Assembly (NCBI GenBank): GCA_934445035.1
Contig: CAKSDI010000001.1
Coordinates: 390,605-454,604 of the forward strand
Reading direction: 5' to 3'
Source of the DNA: an uncultured Eubacteriales bacterium
GTDB lineage: Bacteria; Bacillota; Clostridia; Oscillospirales; Acutalibacteraceae
DNA: 64,000 bases
This document shows positions 25,199 through 33,721 of the stretch, piece after piece (the stretch's first letter is position 1; each line of letters starts with the position of its first letter). A program made the translations under genes and the position numbers. Below the pieces are notes generated by a model that was not told where the DNA came from, did no database searches, and was given only the letters and a program-made list of their open reading frames with translations.

Positions 25199-25480
25199 TT
25201 ATCCGTCAGCGGCTTTCTCGTCTGTTTGTATTTCCTGTTTCATTGCCATGCCGTCCATAAAGCCCAAGCGGTAGGCTTCGGATTGAAGCAGCGTATCCAT
25301 GTCGGATTTGGCGTCGCTTAATCGGTGGAACAGCCGTAGCTGTTCGGGCGTCAAGGTCTTTTCCAAATCCAAACTTGCAACGGTCACCTGATGCATGGCG
25401 TCTTGGTATTCGGGCGTTTTTCGGACGATATTGTCTATCGGGCAGATATCTCCGGTGAACAGCCTCTTAAAAAATCCCAT
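25199..25480 (-). CDS. Small conserved protein of the transfer region (DUF6809-like)
   Basis: A 93-residue helical protein starting MGFFKRLFTGDICPIDNIVRKTPEYQDAMHQ. The segment LSDAKSDMDTLLQSEAYRLGFMDGMAM is typical of DUF6809, a family I recall from Firmicutes elements and phages; function unknown. The ATG at 25480 follows GGAGGCGG; the longer frame upstream has no support. It stands alone between the SLOG gene terminator and virB6. Confidence 0.65.
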   Translation of the reverse strand: MGFFKRLFTGDICPIDNIVRKTPEYQDAMHQVTVASLDLEKTLTPEQLRLFHRLSDAKSDMDTLLQSEAYRLGFMDGMAMKQEIQTDEKAADG

Positions 25481-25547
25481 TGTGTTTCCGCCTCCTTTCC
25501 AAGTCACACAACATACCACACTCTGTGCCACAAGTCCAGCGGAATAT

Positions 25548-25580
25548 AAAAACCGCCGCAATTTTTTGAAATCGCAGCGG
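25548..25580 (-). terminator. Terminator after the SLOG gene
   Basis: On the - strand CCGCTGC / GCGGCGG (one G-U pair) with an A/T-rich loop is followed by TTTTTATA, within 10 bases of the SLOG gene stop. Confidence 0.75.
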
Positions 25581-25588
25581 TTTTCGGC

Positions 25589-26098
25589 TTATATCAACTT
25601 GTTCGGATCAATAATGATGATGCTTTTCCCGCAGCTCTCGGCATAGCGGACGGTGTTTCCGGTCCCGCTTTTTTCGCCGTTCCATACGGCGATAACCACA
25701 TTGCTGTTGTCGACCATATATTTATTCCGCTTCATCATGCAGTCGTAGGTATAATGGGTCTGCAGTATTTTGGCAGTGTCGGCGCGGTAGATGATATCGA
25801 AGTATCTGTTCCGCCAACTGTCGTTCCACCGATTGGCCTGCGTTTCACAGGGGATGGCACATTCGAGGGTGATGTGCGGATACTTCTCTTTAAGCTGCAG
25901 CACGATCTCGGCTGCATAGATGTCAACGCCCATCGCCATGCCGGAGATGAAATGCGTGATAACGTTCTCGGTTATCTGCCTTTCAATGTTCTCTCGGAGC
26001 AGTTCCTTCAGCCTTTCACACTCCGGCGCACCTTCATCGTTTCCGAAGGGCAAGGACTTCGGGCGATGCCCAGTGAAACAACAACCGTTCTTTTCCAT
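25589..26098 (-). CDS. SLOG-domain protein (DUF1273/YspA-like)
   Basis: A 169-residue Rossmann-like protein. It opens CCFTGHRPKSLPFGNDEG, has the glycine-rich SGMAMGVDIYAAEIVLQLK, then VIAVWNGEKSGTGNTVRYAESCGKSIIIID. These match the SLOG superfamily (DUF1273/YpsA/YspA), proposed to bind nucleotide-derived ligands and found in phage and mobile-element conflict systems. The start is ATG at 26098. Upstream is a 10-bp inverted repeat that is also found before the XRE gene at 26246, so both are probably under the same regulator. A terminator follows, making it a single-gene unit. Confidence 0.85.
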   Translation of the reverse strand: MEKNGCCFTGHRPKSLPFGNDEGAPECERLKELLRENIERQITENVITHFISGMAMGVDIYAAEIVLQLKEKYPHITLECAIPCETQANRWNDSWRNRYFDIIYRADTAKILQTHYTYDCMMKRNKYMVDNSNVVIAVWNGEKSGTGNTVRYAESCGKSIIIIDPNKLI

Positions 26099-26117
26099 AA
26101 TTACATTATCTCCTTGT

Positions 26118-26152
26118 ATGTATTAGCAAGTGATACTCATTCGCTAATACAT
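26118..26152. promoter_or_regulatory. Operator of the SLOG gene (XRE site 1)
   Basis: ATGTATTAGC (26118-26127) and GCTAATACAT (26143-26152) form a perfect 10-bp inverted repeat with a 15-base spacer, 20 bases upstream of the SLOG start. The 13-base string GCTAATACATAGT recurs before the XRE gene at 26611-26623, which points to one regulator for both genes. Confidence 0.65.
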
Positions 26153-26201
26153 AGTTTACCACATTATAACAGAAAATAATGTCGAAGAAAAGGACGAAAA
26201 A

Positions 26202-26228
26202 TAAAAAACTGCACGATTTTCGTGCAGT
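26202..26228 (-). terminator. Terminator after the XRE gene
   Basis: Perfect 9-bp stem ACTGCACGA / TCGTGCAGT, loop AAA on the - strand, then TTTTTTATTTTT. It lies 18 bases after the XRE gene stop. Confidence 0.88.
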
Positions 26229-26245
26229 CCGGTACAAATTTATCG

Positions 26246-26578
26246 CTATTTGTTGTTTTCTGCCTGCTGAACCATGAGGTCAAGCATTTCCAAAATTCTG
26301 CGTTGTTCCTCTGTCGGTAAACCGGAGAGACGGCGGCTGATCTCGTTTTCCTTGTACTCAACCGTGTTGTTTATCACATCGCAGAAGATGGCGTCTGCCG
26401 AAACCTCCAATCCGTTGATTATCTTGATCAGCTTTTCATACCTTGGGAAAGAGCCGCCGCGCTCAACTGTAGAAATATAATTAACGGAAAGTCCGATCTT
26501 TTCGGAGAACTGGTCCTGTGTGAGCCCCAGCCTTTCACGACACTCTTTGATTCGTTTGCCGATACGCTTATCTATCAT
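26246..26578 (-). CDS. XRE-family transcriptional regulator of the element
   Basis: A 110-residue regulator. Residues 1-66 form a Cro/CI HTH (IGKRIKECRERLGLTQDQFSEKIGLSVNYISTVERGGSFPRYEKLIKIINGLEV). The helical tail (LSGLPTEEQRRILEMLDLMVQQAENN) may serve in dimerisation. Operator-like repeats occur in its own promoter and before the divergent-function SLOG gene downstream. It has its own terminator. It is a good candidate for the main switch of the SLOG unit and perhaps of the transfer genes; only the shared sites support this. Confidence 0.88.
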   Translation of the reverse strand: MIDKRIGKRIKECRERLGLTQDQFSEKIGLSVNYISTVERGGSFPRYEKLIKIINGLEVSADAIFCDVINNTVEYKENEISRRLSGLPTEEQRRILEMLDLMVQQAENNK

Positions 26579-26610
26579 TGTTTATCACCCGCTTCTGCAT
26601 GAACTCTAAC

Positions 26611-26686
26611 GCTAATACATAGTATAAACGGCTAACGGTGATTTTAGAACAAACGCAGATACACATAGTATGGATTAGCAAGTGGG
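26611..26686. promoter_or_regulatory. XRE gene promoter region with operator sites 2 and 3
   Basis: GCTAATACATAGT (26611-26623) repeats site 1. An inverted, one-mismatch copy (ATGGATTAGCAAGTG, 26670-26684) lies about 50 bp away; the AGCAAGTG part also matches the site 1 flank. On the - strand TATACT overlaps site 2 and can serve as a -10. The layout suggests autoregulation. Confidence 0.55.
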
Positions 26687-26745
26687 TAAGCGATGAATTT
26701 TTTGTGAAAAGCATGGGAGCTGCACTCACACGGTGACCTTTTGGG

Positions 26746-27078
26746 TCAGATAATGGACCAGATATACAGCGGTGCGGTCAGCGAGAAAATGAGGCAGGCA
26801 AACAGAATGCAGGGAGCTGCGAACTCAAACTGTCCGTGCTTTCTGTAGTCGAAGTACGCCGTCCCGATTTTCACGAAGAACAGGATGGCGAGGATCATGT
26901 CACACACGGGAAACACAACATTATTAACGACGGTCTGAATCTGCCCCTTGGCAGCATTCCAAGTGCTTTCGATTGCGCCTGCCACATCTCCGGCCGCAAA
27001 TGCGGTCATGGAGAAAGCCGTTGTAAGGACGGCCACGAGCAGAACACAGAAAAGGATTCTCATGGGTTTCTTTTTCAT
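26746..27078 (-). CDS. VirB2-like (DUF3852-type) conjugation membrane protein
   Basis: A 110-residue protein with a Sec signal peptide cleaved after AFA (MKKKPMRILFCVLLVAVLTTAFSMTAFA). An amphipathic stretch GAIESTWNAAKGQIQTVVNNVV follows, then two membrane helices (FPVCDMILAILFFVKIGTAY; CILFACLIFSLTAPLYIWSI). The layout matches pilin-like VirB2/TrbC proteins; I recall DUF3852 as the family name for Firmicutes members. It lies among surface and transfer genes and overlaps the DUF4406-like gene by four bases. Confidence 0.75.
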   Translation of the reverse strand: MKKKPMRILFCVLLVAVLTTAFSMTAFAAGDVAGAIESTWNAAKGQIQTVVNNVVFPVCDMILAILFFVKIGTAYFDYRKHGQFEFAAPCILFACLIFSLTAPLYIWSII

Positions 27079-27416
27079 AGGGTTTTACCTCCTAACACAT
27101 TTTGAATTTCTTTTTCGGATATATAGCGGATGCGGATATTGAGGTTTTTGCAGAATTTCAATTCGGCTCTCATGCCGTCCGTGACGGTATCTCCGAATAC
27201 CCAAACCTCATCGCAGAGCCACAGAAGCGACATTCCCGCAGTCAAGCCGATTTCACGATCCTTGGGGTCGTTATCGTCGAGGCACTCCGCATAGAAATGC
27301 GGCACGACCGGAGCCGTGCCGCACCTCAGTGCGTATGCGGTATATGTCTTAACCTTTTTGAGATTTTCCTCAATATTCCCTCCGAGGGGAGCGCAGACAT
27401 ACACCCGTTTCATCAT
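27075..27416 (-). CDS. DUF4406/nucleoside deoxyribosyltransferase-like protein
   Basis: A 113-residue Rossmann-like protein: VYVCAPLGGNIEENLKKVKTYTAYAL at the start, VPHFYAECL in the middle, LLWLCDEVWVFGDTVTDGMRAELKFC near the end. This is the pattern of DUF4406 and nucleoside 2-deoxyribosyltransferase-like proteins, which bind nucleotides or their sugars. The catalytic role is not proven here. It overlaps both the adhesin gene stop side (27413) and the VirB2-like start (27078), so it is translated with them. Confidence 0.8.
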   Translation of the reverse strand: MMKRVYVCAPLGGNIEENLKKVKTYTAYALRCGTAPVVPHFYAECLDDNDPKDREIGLTAGMSLLWLCDEVWVFGDTVTDGMRAELKFCKNLNIRIRYISEKEIQNVLGGKTL

Positions 27417-30400
27417 TCATCATCCTCGTCTTTTTTGCGCTTGCAGTACATAATAATGCAGGCAATCACGCCGCCGAGGGCAACACTGCCGAGGCCGATC
27501 CAAAAGCCGAGGTTGGAATTGTCGCCCGTCTGCGGAATATCCGGTTTGGGCGGAATAATGGTTACAGTTTGCCCGCCGTCCTCAATATCGGCATGAGCGG
27601 CAAGCTCTATGCCGTCACGGTAGAGTGCTTCAAAAACGACAAGGTCGGTCTGCTTGGTGATTTTACTGCCGTCAAAGGTAAAGCGGACGGTGACCTCGCC
27701 GCAGCTTTCCTCCGGCGTAAAGGTGACCTCGGAGGTCAGTTCCTTGCCGTCAATGAGGAATGCTTTGCCTGTGGATTTGTCCATAAGGATGCCCTTGACG
27801 GTGTATGCCTTGCCGGGAATGAGGTGCTTATACGAAACAGTATCCTCAATGGTGATTTCGCCCTCTGCAGCAGCGGTCTTTTCACTGTTCACGGTCGCCT
27901 TTGTTCCGATTTCGGGAATGCGGTCATTGACGACCGTAACGCCGACGGTCTGTCCGTTCTCGCTGATGCGGACGGGATAGATTTCATTATTTTCAAGGTA
28001 ACCATCCGCAGGCTGCAGCTCCTTAATGAGCCAATTGCCGTAAGGAACATTTTCAAAGACGAAAATGCCGTCCTCGCCGGATTCTGCAATAAGGAGTGCG
28101 TTCTCGGCAGTAAACTCGGTTTCGTCACTGCGAAAGAGTCCGAACTTTGCGCCGACGATAGGCTCCTCGGTTTCACGGTCGATTTTCAGTCCCTTGATCG
28201 AGCCGTAGAGGATATCGTTTTTAATGGCTTCGCCGCCGTTTGCTTTGATCTCCACAAGGGCGGTATCCTGTCCGGCGTACTCGAAGGTCACAGGGTACTT
28301 TTCGTCCGAGAGGATATAATGGCTGTCGGTTGCAATTTCCTTTACATACAGCTTTGCACCTACGGGAATATCCGTCTTGAAGGTGATATTGCCGTTTTCA
28401 TCGCAGTTTGCGATCTCAAGCAGTCCGTCCTTCGGGACGAATGAGCCGTCTGCGGCAAACAGATCCTCGGCAGCGTACAGCCCGAACTGCACCGATAGAA
28501 TTTCGCCGTTATTCCCGATGTCAAAGGTTTCATCCCTGCCGAGAATTTTGGCAAGGGACAGAGCTGCCTTTTGGCGCTCGTTATAGAACTCAGTGGCGGT
28601 TTCGGTGACCTCAACGGTTTCGCCTGCATAGGTCAGCTCGACGGTTTTGGGCGTGCCGTTCAGCACCATGCCGTAGGGCGCTTTTGTTTCTCTGACGGTA
28701 TACTTGCCGAGGTACAGTGCTTTGCTTTCCGCCGCGCCGTTTTCATCGGTTGTTACGGTATCAACGACCGTCCCCTTGGCGAAACGGAGTGTGCCGTCGG
28801 GTGTGATAATATCCTCGGCAGCGGTGATTTCATAGGTTGCCCCTGCGAGGTTTTTATCCGCAAACACAAGACTGTATACACCGTCCGATTCCACAGCGGA
28901 GAAGAAAATCTCGCCGCTTTTGGTAATGCGGATGATGCCTTTCTGCGGCATATTGAACTTCTCGACCGTAACAACGGTTTTCTCGCCGTCCACTTTGAAT
29001 GCGATAGGGGCGGAGTCGAGGACATATCCGTAAGCCGTACACTGCTCGATGATCTCATAATTGCCGTAGGGCAGCTTTTCGGGCATCATGAGCTTGCCCG
29101 ACACATCGGTGTAATAGATGTTGATGTCTGTAGGCGTCGGGTAGTTGATATGCTGCACGATATACTCACCCGTGTCGGTATTGCGCACCTTGAACCCAAT
29201 GCCCGCCGCAGGGATAATTTTACCTGTTTCGGCATCCTTTTTGACGATTTCAATGAGTGCCTCATAGGGAGCGTTGTTGATGAGGAAACGATAGATTTCG
29301 CCGTTTTCCTTAATAAAGACATTGAAAGGCGCAAGGAGTTCCTTTCCGTCCCAGCCCTTAATCTGCTTTACGGTATATTCGCCGTAGGGCAAGTCTTTAG
29401 ATTCAGCAAAACCGTGTTCGTCGCATACAAGGATATCCCGCTCGGTTTCCTTGGTGTTTTCATAGCTACCAGCCGCTTTCAGATACACTTCAAACTCTGC
29501 GCCGACCTCCGGCGTTTCGATTTTGGTAGTGCCGTCGTCGCAGTGCTTGATGATAGCGACCTTGCCCTTGATGATATCCTCATAGGAGTCGAGGGGCTTG
29601 GCAATGTTGTATTCTACAGTATACAGCTTGGCTTCCGCACCGATGTGCAGGCTTTCGGTATTGATTAAATATCCCTCGGAGGGGCTGATCTCACGAATCG
29701 TCCAATCGTCGCCGCAGATATAGTATTTGGTTGTAAACTGACCGTTTGCGTCGGTGGAGTAGGTGTCGATGAGCTGATTGCCTTTATAGATGCCGTACTT
29801 TGCACCTGCGAGAGAGGCATCGCCCTGCGGCAGACCGGTTCTGCGGTCACTCTTGGTTACGGTGACATTGAATTTCTTTAGGTCATTGTCAAAGGATTTT
29901 TCCGTAACCTTATTCCACTCGATTGCTGCGGTCTGCTTGTCGGGAACGACATAGCGAAGGGGTGTGTCAATTTCCTCAAGAACATATCCCGTACCAATCA
30001 GCACATCTTTGAATGTTGCAATGCCGTTTTCATCGGTCACGGCGAACGAATTGACCTCGATGCCGGCAAGCGATGTGCCGGACAGTCGGAATTTCAGTCC
30101 CTCGACAAGTCCGTCCTCGGCAGTCTTTTTGACAGTGAGGTCACCGCGGCGAAGCGTATTGCTGAAAGTAACGGTGGTCACCTGACCGCTGACAACGGTA
30201 ATGCGGCGAACTTCCTGCGGTTCGTACTGCTCGTATTCCGTTTCGGTAACGGTATACGCACCGGGCTTGAGGTTGTCCAACTGAAACACACCGCCGTTTG
30301 CGGTTTTCACAGTCTGATCTACACCTTCGCCCTGAATGCGGAAGGTAATACCGTCCACCTTGCCGTCCTCACTCATCTTGACGATTTTTGCACTGCCTGC

Positions 30401-31444
30401 TGCCGTGCGCACCTTGAGATAGGACGGCACAGGGTCGTTGTCGGCAGGAACACCGGACACCATGTCCTGATTGGCGCTTTCTTTACCCGGCACAGACCAA
30501 ATGAGAAAGCCCGTATTCATATCGGTGGAATACACACGGCGATTGAGCTTGACGGTAACTGCGTCATTGATGGGCTTGGTCGATGTGAGTGTCAGCGTAT
30601 TGCCGCTGACGGATGCGCTGACACCGCCGCTGACCGACACATAGTAATCGCTGAGCATATTATTGCTGTCGGTGAGGGTGACAGTGTATTTGCCGTTTTT
30701 ATATTCCATTTCATAGGTCTGCGCAGCACCCGGCGTATAGGCAGTAAAACTCGGACGGGTATAGTGCCTTGCCATGTCCGAGAGAATGGCATCATAGTAG
30801 GCTTTCAGATATTTGTTGCGCGTGTACTGCTCGGTCATCGTGCCGCTGTATCCGCTCATGGGATAGGTTTTGTCGTTCAGCTCGGTGGCAGAACTGCGGA
30901 AGCCCATAGTGATCTGCCATACAATGAGCTGAGTAGCGGCGTAGCAGGCGTTGGCGTCCTTACTCGTCTGCAATCCCACACGGTTGGGGTATCCGTAGGT
31001 CAGTGCAAGACGGAGCAAGTCTTTCTGATTCTCCGACAGCCGCTTATACTTATCTCCGTGGTTTGCATCGGCGGAGCCTGCATATTCCTTATTGTTCGGC
31101 AGGGGGATGCCTCGCTCAATGCAGAAGCAATAGACATAGTCCTTGCCGTATACCCAATCGGATTTCTTTCCGGTGAGGCCGTTGCGCTTGGCGGTATAGT
31201 CGTGCATCTTGCTGAGATAGGGGCTGAATCCCTTATTAAAGTAGATGTCGTCGGCAGCACGCAAACCGTAGGCGGCGGAGAAGGTGTTTCCCTCATCATC
31301 GGTGAGGGTGTAATCCCAACTCACATGGCAGTTGTTCAGATCCATCGTCACATCGGCGGCCGAGGCGGTCAGTGGCAGAAGTGTCGTAATGAGCATAACG
31401 GCGGCAAGCAATGCCGTCACCACTCGCTTTGTTTTGGCTTTCAT
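27413..31444 (-). CDS. Giant LPXTG-like surface adhesin with thioester and CnaB repeats
   Basis: A 1343-residue cell-wall protein. A signal peptide (about 1-30) is followed by a thioester domain: the cysteine in YCFCIERGIP and the glutamine motif AATQLIVWQI (TQXA type), which can bond covalently to host amines. From about 350 to 1280 run about ten SpaA/CnaB-type beta domains (repeated DGKVDGITFRIQG, GAKFGLFRSDE, PYGNWLIKELQPADGYL). These usually carry Lys-Asn isopeptide bonds. The end is the sorting signal IPQTGDN, a membrane helix and KRKKDEDDE. The ATG at 31444 follows AGGAATA. The linked sortase B probably anchors it; it may bind recipient cells during mating. Confidence 0.93.
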   Translation of the reverse strand: MKAKTKRVVTALLAAVMLITTLLPLTASAADVTMDLNNCHVSWDYTLTDDEGNTFSAAYGLRAADDIYFNKGFSPYLSKMHDYTAKRNGLTGKKSDWVYGKDYVYCFCIERGIPLPNNKEYAGSADANHGDKYKRLSENQKDLLRLALTYGYPNRVGLQTSKDANACYAATQLIVWQITMGFRSSATELNDKTYPMSGYSGTMTEQYTRNKYLKAYYDAILSDMARHYTRPSFTAYTPGAAQTYEMEYKNGKYTVTLTDSNNMLSDYYVSVSGGVSASVSGNTLTLTSTKPINDAVTVKLNRRVYSTDMNTGFLIWSVPGKESANQDMVSGVPADNDPVPSYLKVRTAAGSAKIVKMSEDGKVDGITFRIQGEGVDQTVKTANGGVFQLDNLKPGAYTVTETEYEQYEPQEVRRITVVSGQVTTVTFSNTLRRGDLTVKKTAEDGLVEGLKFRLSGTSLAGIEVNSFAVTDENGIATFKDVLIGTGYVLEEIDTPLRYVVPDKQTAAIEWNKVTEKSFDNDLKKFNVTVTKSDRRTGLPQGDASLAGAKYGIYKGNQLIDTYSTDANGQFTTKYYICGDDWTIREISPSEGYLINTESLHIGAEAKLYTVEYNIAKPLDSYEDIIKGKVAIIKHCDDGTTKIETPEVGAEFEVYLKAAGSYENTKETERDILVCDEHGFAESKDLPYGEYTVKQIKGWDGKELLAPFNVFIKENGEIYRFLINNAPYEALIEIVKKDAETGKIIPAAGIGFKVRNTDTGEYIVQHINYPTPTDINIYYTDVSGKLMMPEKLPYGNYEIIEQCTAYGYVLDSAPIAFKVDGEKTVVTVEKFNMPQKGIIRITKSGEIFFSAVESDGVYSLVFADKNLAGATYEITAAEDIITPDGTLRFAKGTVVDTVTTDENGAAESKALYLGKYTVRETKAPYGMVLNGTPKTVELTYAGETVEVTETATEFYNERQKAALSLAKILGRDETFDIGNNGEILSVQFGLYAAEDLFAADGSFVPKDGLLEIANCDENGNITFKTDIPVGAKLYVKEIATDSHYILSDEKYPVTFEYAGQDTALVEIKANGGEAIKNDILYGSIKGLKIDRETEEPIVGAKFGLFRSDETEFTAENALLIAESGEDGIFVFENVPYGNWLIKELQPADGYLENNEIYPVRISENGQTVGVTVVNDRIPEIGTKATVNSEKTAAAEGEITIEDTVSYKHLIPGKAYTVKGILMDKSTGKAFLIDGKELTSEVTFTPEESCGEVTVRFTFDGSKITKQTDLVVFEALYRDGIELAAHADIEDGGQTVTIIPPKPDIPQTGDNSNLGFWIGLGSVALGGVIACIIMYCKRKKDEDDE

Positions 31445-31470
31445 AGATATTCCTCCATTCAATTTGGTGT

Positions 31471-31502
31471 AAAAAAAGAATGCCGTGGATTTCACGACAT
31501 TC
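31471..31502 (-). terminator. Terminator between lipoprotein and adhesin genes
   Basis: The stem GAATGTCGTG / CACGGCATTC (one mismatch, small loop) is followed on the - strand by TTTTTTT. It lies 22 bases after the lipoprotein stop and 27 before the adhesin start. Confidence 0.82.
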
Positions 31503-31524
31503 TCATGGCGATTATGATATTGTA

Positions 31525-32229
31525 TCAGCCGTATATTACGGCATAGGCGATCCCGCCGTCGATTTCGAGCTGTACCACCTTATAGCGGACGCTGTTTGCG
31601 GTCACGCCGTTGGCAGGGTCAGTGCCGGATTTATAGATTAAATCCACATGGTGTTTTAGAGTACTGATGACCCCGTCCACACCGTCACGGCTGATCCTCG
31701 GTGTACCCATCCAACCGACATCCCATCCGAACTCCAATTCCTCTGCCCATTCGAAGGTGAAGCCTTTGGCGGTATAGCTTCCCGCATAGGCTTTGACCTC
31801 GGACACGATGCGTGTATGGTCTGCTTCGGTGAAGCCTTTCGGCTGTTCGGTGGCAGGAGGCTCAGTGGGCTGCGGTTCGGTGGTTTTCGTGGTCGGCTCG
31901 GTGACCTTCGGCGGTTCGGTCTGCTTTGGCGATGCAGTCGGCGGCTCGGTATCCGCAGGCTTGGCGGTTTCCGGTTTGCCGCTGTCGGCAGGGGCAGTGC
32001 TTCCGGTCTTTTCTTTTTCTGCCGTAGATTCGTCTGTCTTTATTTCGCTTTCCGCAGGCAGGCTGCTCTCGGCAGTCGGCTCGGAAATCTTGTCCGTTAC
32101 CGTTATACTGCTTTCCGTGCTGACCGCACTGCTTTCGGTATTATCGTTTGCATTATCTGCGGCGCATCCCGCAAGGCTCAGTGTTATCAGTCCTGCGAGG
32201 AGGGCTGCGAGCGTTTTTTGTTTTTTCAT
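31525..32229 (-). CDS. Lipoprotein with a Pro/Thr/Glu-rich stalk
   Basis: A 234-residue lipoprotein. The lipobox is LAGC at about 18-21. A low-complexity stalk of Ser/Thr/Glu, then Pro/Thr/Glu repeats (TEPPTASPKQTEPPKVTEP), spans to about residue 125 and could cross the cell wall. The terminal domain of about 105 residues (ADHTRIVSEVKAYAGSYTAKGFTFEWAEELEFG...KHHVDLIYKSGTDPANGV) I do not recognise. The start ATG follows GAGGTGA; an upstream in-frame codon overlaps that site. It is upstream of the adhesin, and both face outward, so a surface role in mating is plausible. Confidence 0.75.
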   Translation of the reverse strand: MKKQKTLAALLAGLITLSLAGCAADNANDNTESSAVSTESSITVTDKISEPTAESSLPAESEIKTDESTAEKEKTGSTAPADSGKPETAKPADTEPPTASPKQTEPPKVTEPTTKTTEPQPTEPPATEQPKGFTEADHTRIVSEVKAYAGSYTAKGFTFEWAEELEFGWDVGWMGTPRISRDGVDGVISTLKHHVDLIYKSGTDPANGVTANSVRYKVVQLEIDGGIAYAVIYG

Positions 32230-32303
32230 GTCCGTCACCTCTATCTACATCATACCGAAACGAACCGGAAAGTCCAGAGAAATCTGCGTTTTTCAGAAAA
32301 AAG

Positions 32304-32672
32304 TCACATCTTTTGTGCCGGACTCTCGTCCTCATCGGGCAATTCATCCTCGGCTTCCTCCAAAGCCTCACGGTAAGCGCCGAGAACGGCATCATTAACG
32401 CTCTGCCTTGCCGAATCGGTGAGGGCAAAGGCAATGTCCGAATACTTGGTGTCGCCGTTTGCGCCTTTGTAGGAGCGAAACGGCATCCTTGCGAACATTC
32501 CTTTTTGGCCGTCCACAACGGCGATGTCCTTGATAACGAATTCGCCGCCGATATTCACGCTTGCATACGCCTTGACCGTGGCGTTTTCACGGTCGATCAT
32601 GCGGTCGATCTTGGCGGTCAGTGGAGTTTTCTGTGCCGCCGCTTTTGTGTTTGTTGGTTTCTTGGTTGCCAT
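32304..32672 (-). CDS. SpoVG-family protein of the element
   Basis: A 122-residue protein with an N-terminal Lys/Ala/Thr extension and a SpoVG core: ASVNIGGEFVIKDIAVVDGQKGMFARMPFRS, then YSDIAFALTDSARQSVNDAVLGAYREALEE. SpoVG proteins bind nucleic acid and regulate sporulation, virulence or septation. The host copy normally lies elsewhere; this one is carried by the element, which may let it adjust host gene expression. The tail is acidic and ends SPAQKM. GGAGGAATCACT precedes the ATG. It follows the DUF3849 gene by 15 bases. Confidence 0.85.
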   Translation of the reverse strand: MATKKPTNTKAAAQKTPLTAKIDRMIDRENATVKAYASVNIGGEFVIKDIAVVDGQKGMFARMPFRSYKGANGDTKYSDIAFALTDSARQSVNDAVLGAYREALEEAEDELPDEDESPAQKM

Positions 32673-32687
32673 AGTGATTCCTCCTGA

Positions 32688-33422
32688 TTACATATTCATT
32701 GTCATGCCGCCGTCCTCGATAGGTTCGTCGGCAGGCTCGTCGGGTTCGAGATATTTTTGCGTATTTTCTTTTGCCCATTCGGGGACAAATTCCTCTTTTA
32801 GTGCGCCTATAAAGTCGGTGCGGCGGTAATAACCTTTTTCTCCGTCCGACACATGAAAACCGAAAACCTTTGTGCCGAGTGAATTTGGTCGGCAGCCGTT
32901 TCCGTGTTCGGCGTAAAAGAGCTGATCCTGCGGTGTCTTACACTCGTCCTTTAGAATTGACGGATCTAACACCACTATCCGGTCGGTATAGTCGATTTGA
33001 CTGCCGCTTTCACAGTGGCGGTTGTCAAACAATCCGAGTTTATCCCAAAGCCGCCTTGCATCGGCAACAAACAAGTTGACGAGTCCGGGGTGACTGCGGA
33101 TATGGTATTGCCATGCATTTTCCTTGTCCATAACGGAAAAGCGCCTTGCCCAATTCTTGTTGTCTTCAGAATATCTGCCGTCATGGATTCCCTGACGCAC
33201 GGTGGCAGCGAGTACGAAGTTGACACGGTCAAAGCCGTATCGGTCGATAACTTCCTGGGCGCAGGGATTAAGGCGCTGACCGTCATAGTGTTCGTCAATG
33301 GCTCTTTCAATGGCACGGGCGCAGTCACAGTTTTCGAGGTAGCTTTCACGCCATTCATCCTTTTCATTCCATTCCGCAGCTTCTTTAAGGGAATAGAGAT
33401 ATAACGGTTTATGCTCCGGCAT
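32688..33422 (-). CDS. DUF3849-family protein
   Basis: A 244-residue soluble protein of unknown function, common in Firmicutes conjugative elements. The first 130 residues (YLYSLKEAAEWNEKDEWRESYLENCDCARAIERAIDEHYDG, VIDRYGFDRVNFVLAATVRQGIHDGRYSEDNKNWARRF) match what I recall as DUF3849. The remainder includes a beta-rich stretch (YTDRIVVLDPSILK, LGTKVFGFHVSDGEKGYYRRTDFIG). The tail is IEDGGMTMNM. The ATG at 33422 is used; the open frame upstream overlaps the AbrB gene too far. It overlaps the AbrB gene end by 14 bases. Confidence 0.75.
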   Translation of the reverse strand: MPEHKPLYLYSLKEAAEWNEKDEWRESYLENCDCARAIERAIDEHYDGQRLNPCAQEVIDRYGFDRVNFVLAATVRQGIHDGRYSEDNKNWARRFSVMDKENAWQYHIRSHPGLVNLFVADARRLWDKLGLFDNRHCESGSQIDYTDRIVVLDPSILKDECKTPQDQLFYAEHGNGCRPNSLGTKVFGFHVSDGEKGYYRRTDFIGALKEEFVPEWAKENTQKYLEPDEPADEPIEDGGMTMNM

Positions 33423-33720
33423 TGTGTCCACCTGCTTTCTGTTCTGCCCATTTGACGGATAGATGCACAAGCGCCACACGCTGTTGCTCGGCGGAGAGAC
33501 TGTCGAGAAAATCCTCAAGAGTCATCTCGGCTTCCTTGTCGGCGGTCTTGGTGGCGGCGCAGTTATCGCAGATTTTCTCACGCTTGACGGTAACAGTCCT
33601 GCCGTCCGGCGATTCGGTGAAGGACAGCACATCGTTATACGAAAAGCCGACACGCTGTCTTATCTCATATGGGATGGTGATGCGTCCTCTTTTTCCGAGG
33701 ATGCGGAACATTTTTGTCAT
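33409..33720 (-). CDS. AbrB/SpoVT-type transition-state regulator
   Basis: A 103-residue protein. The N-terminal swapped-hairpin DNA-binding domain is clear: FRILGKRGRITIPYEIRQRVGFSYNDVLSFTESPDGRTVTVKRE. It is followed by a CDNC pair and a helical C-terminus. AbrB-type proteins act as repressors or as antitoxins. It starts two bases after the end of a second AbrB-like gene and overlaps the DUF3849 gene, so the three are co-translated. The start is the ATG at 33720 after GAGGCGTATTGAA. Confidence 0.85.
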   Translation of the reverse strand: MTKMFRILGKRGRITIPYEIRQRVGFSYNDVLSFTESPDGRTVTVKREKICDNCAATKTADKEAEMTLEDFLDSLSAEQQRVALVHLSVKWAEQKAGGHNAGA

Positions 33721-33721
33721 T

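Noticed and set aside
28571..29668. 365-residue + strand frame opposite the adhesin gene
   Set aside because: It mirrors the repeated CnaB coding sequence on the other strand, has no ribosome binding site or recognisable domain, and lies fully inside a convincing gene.
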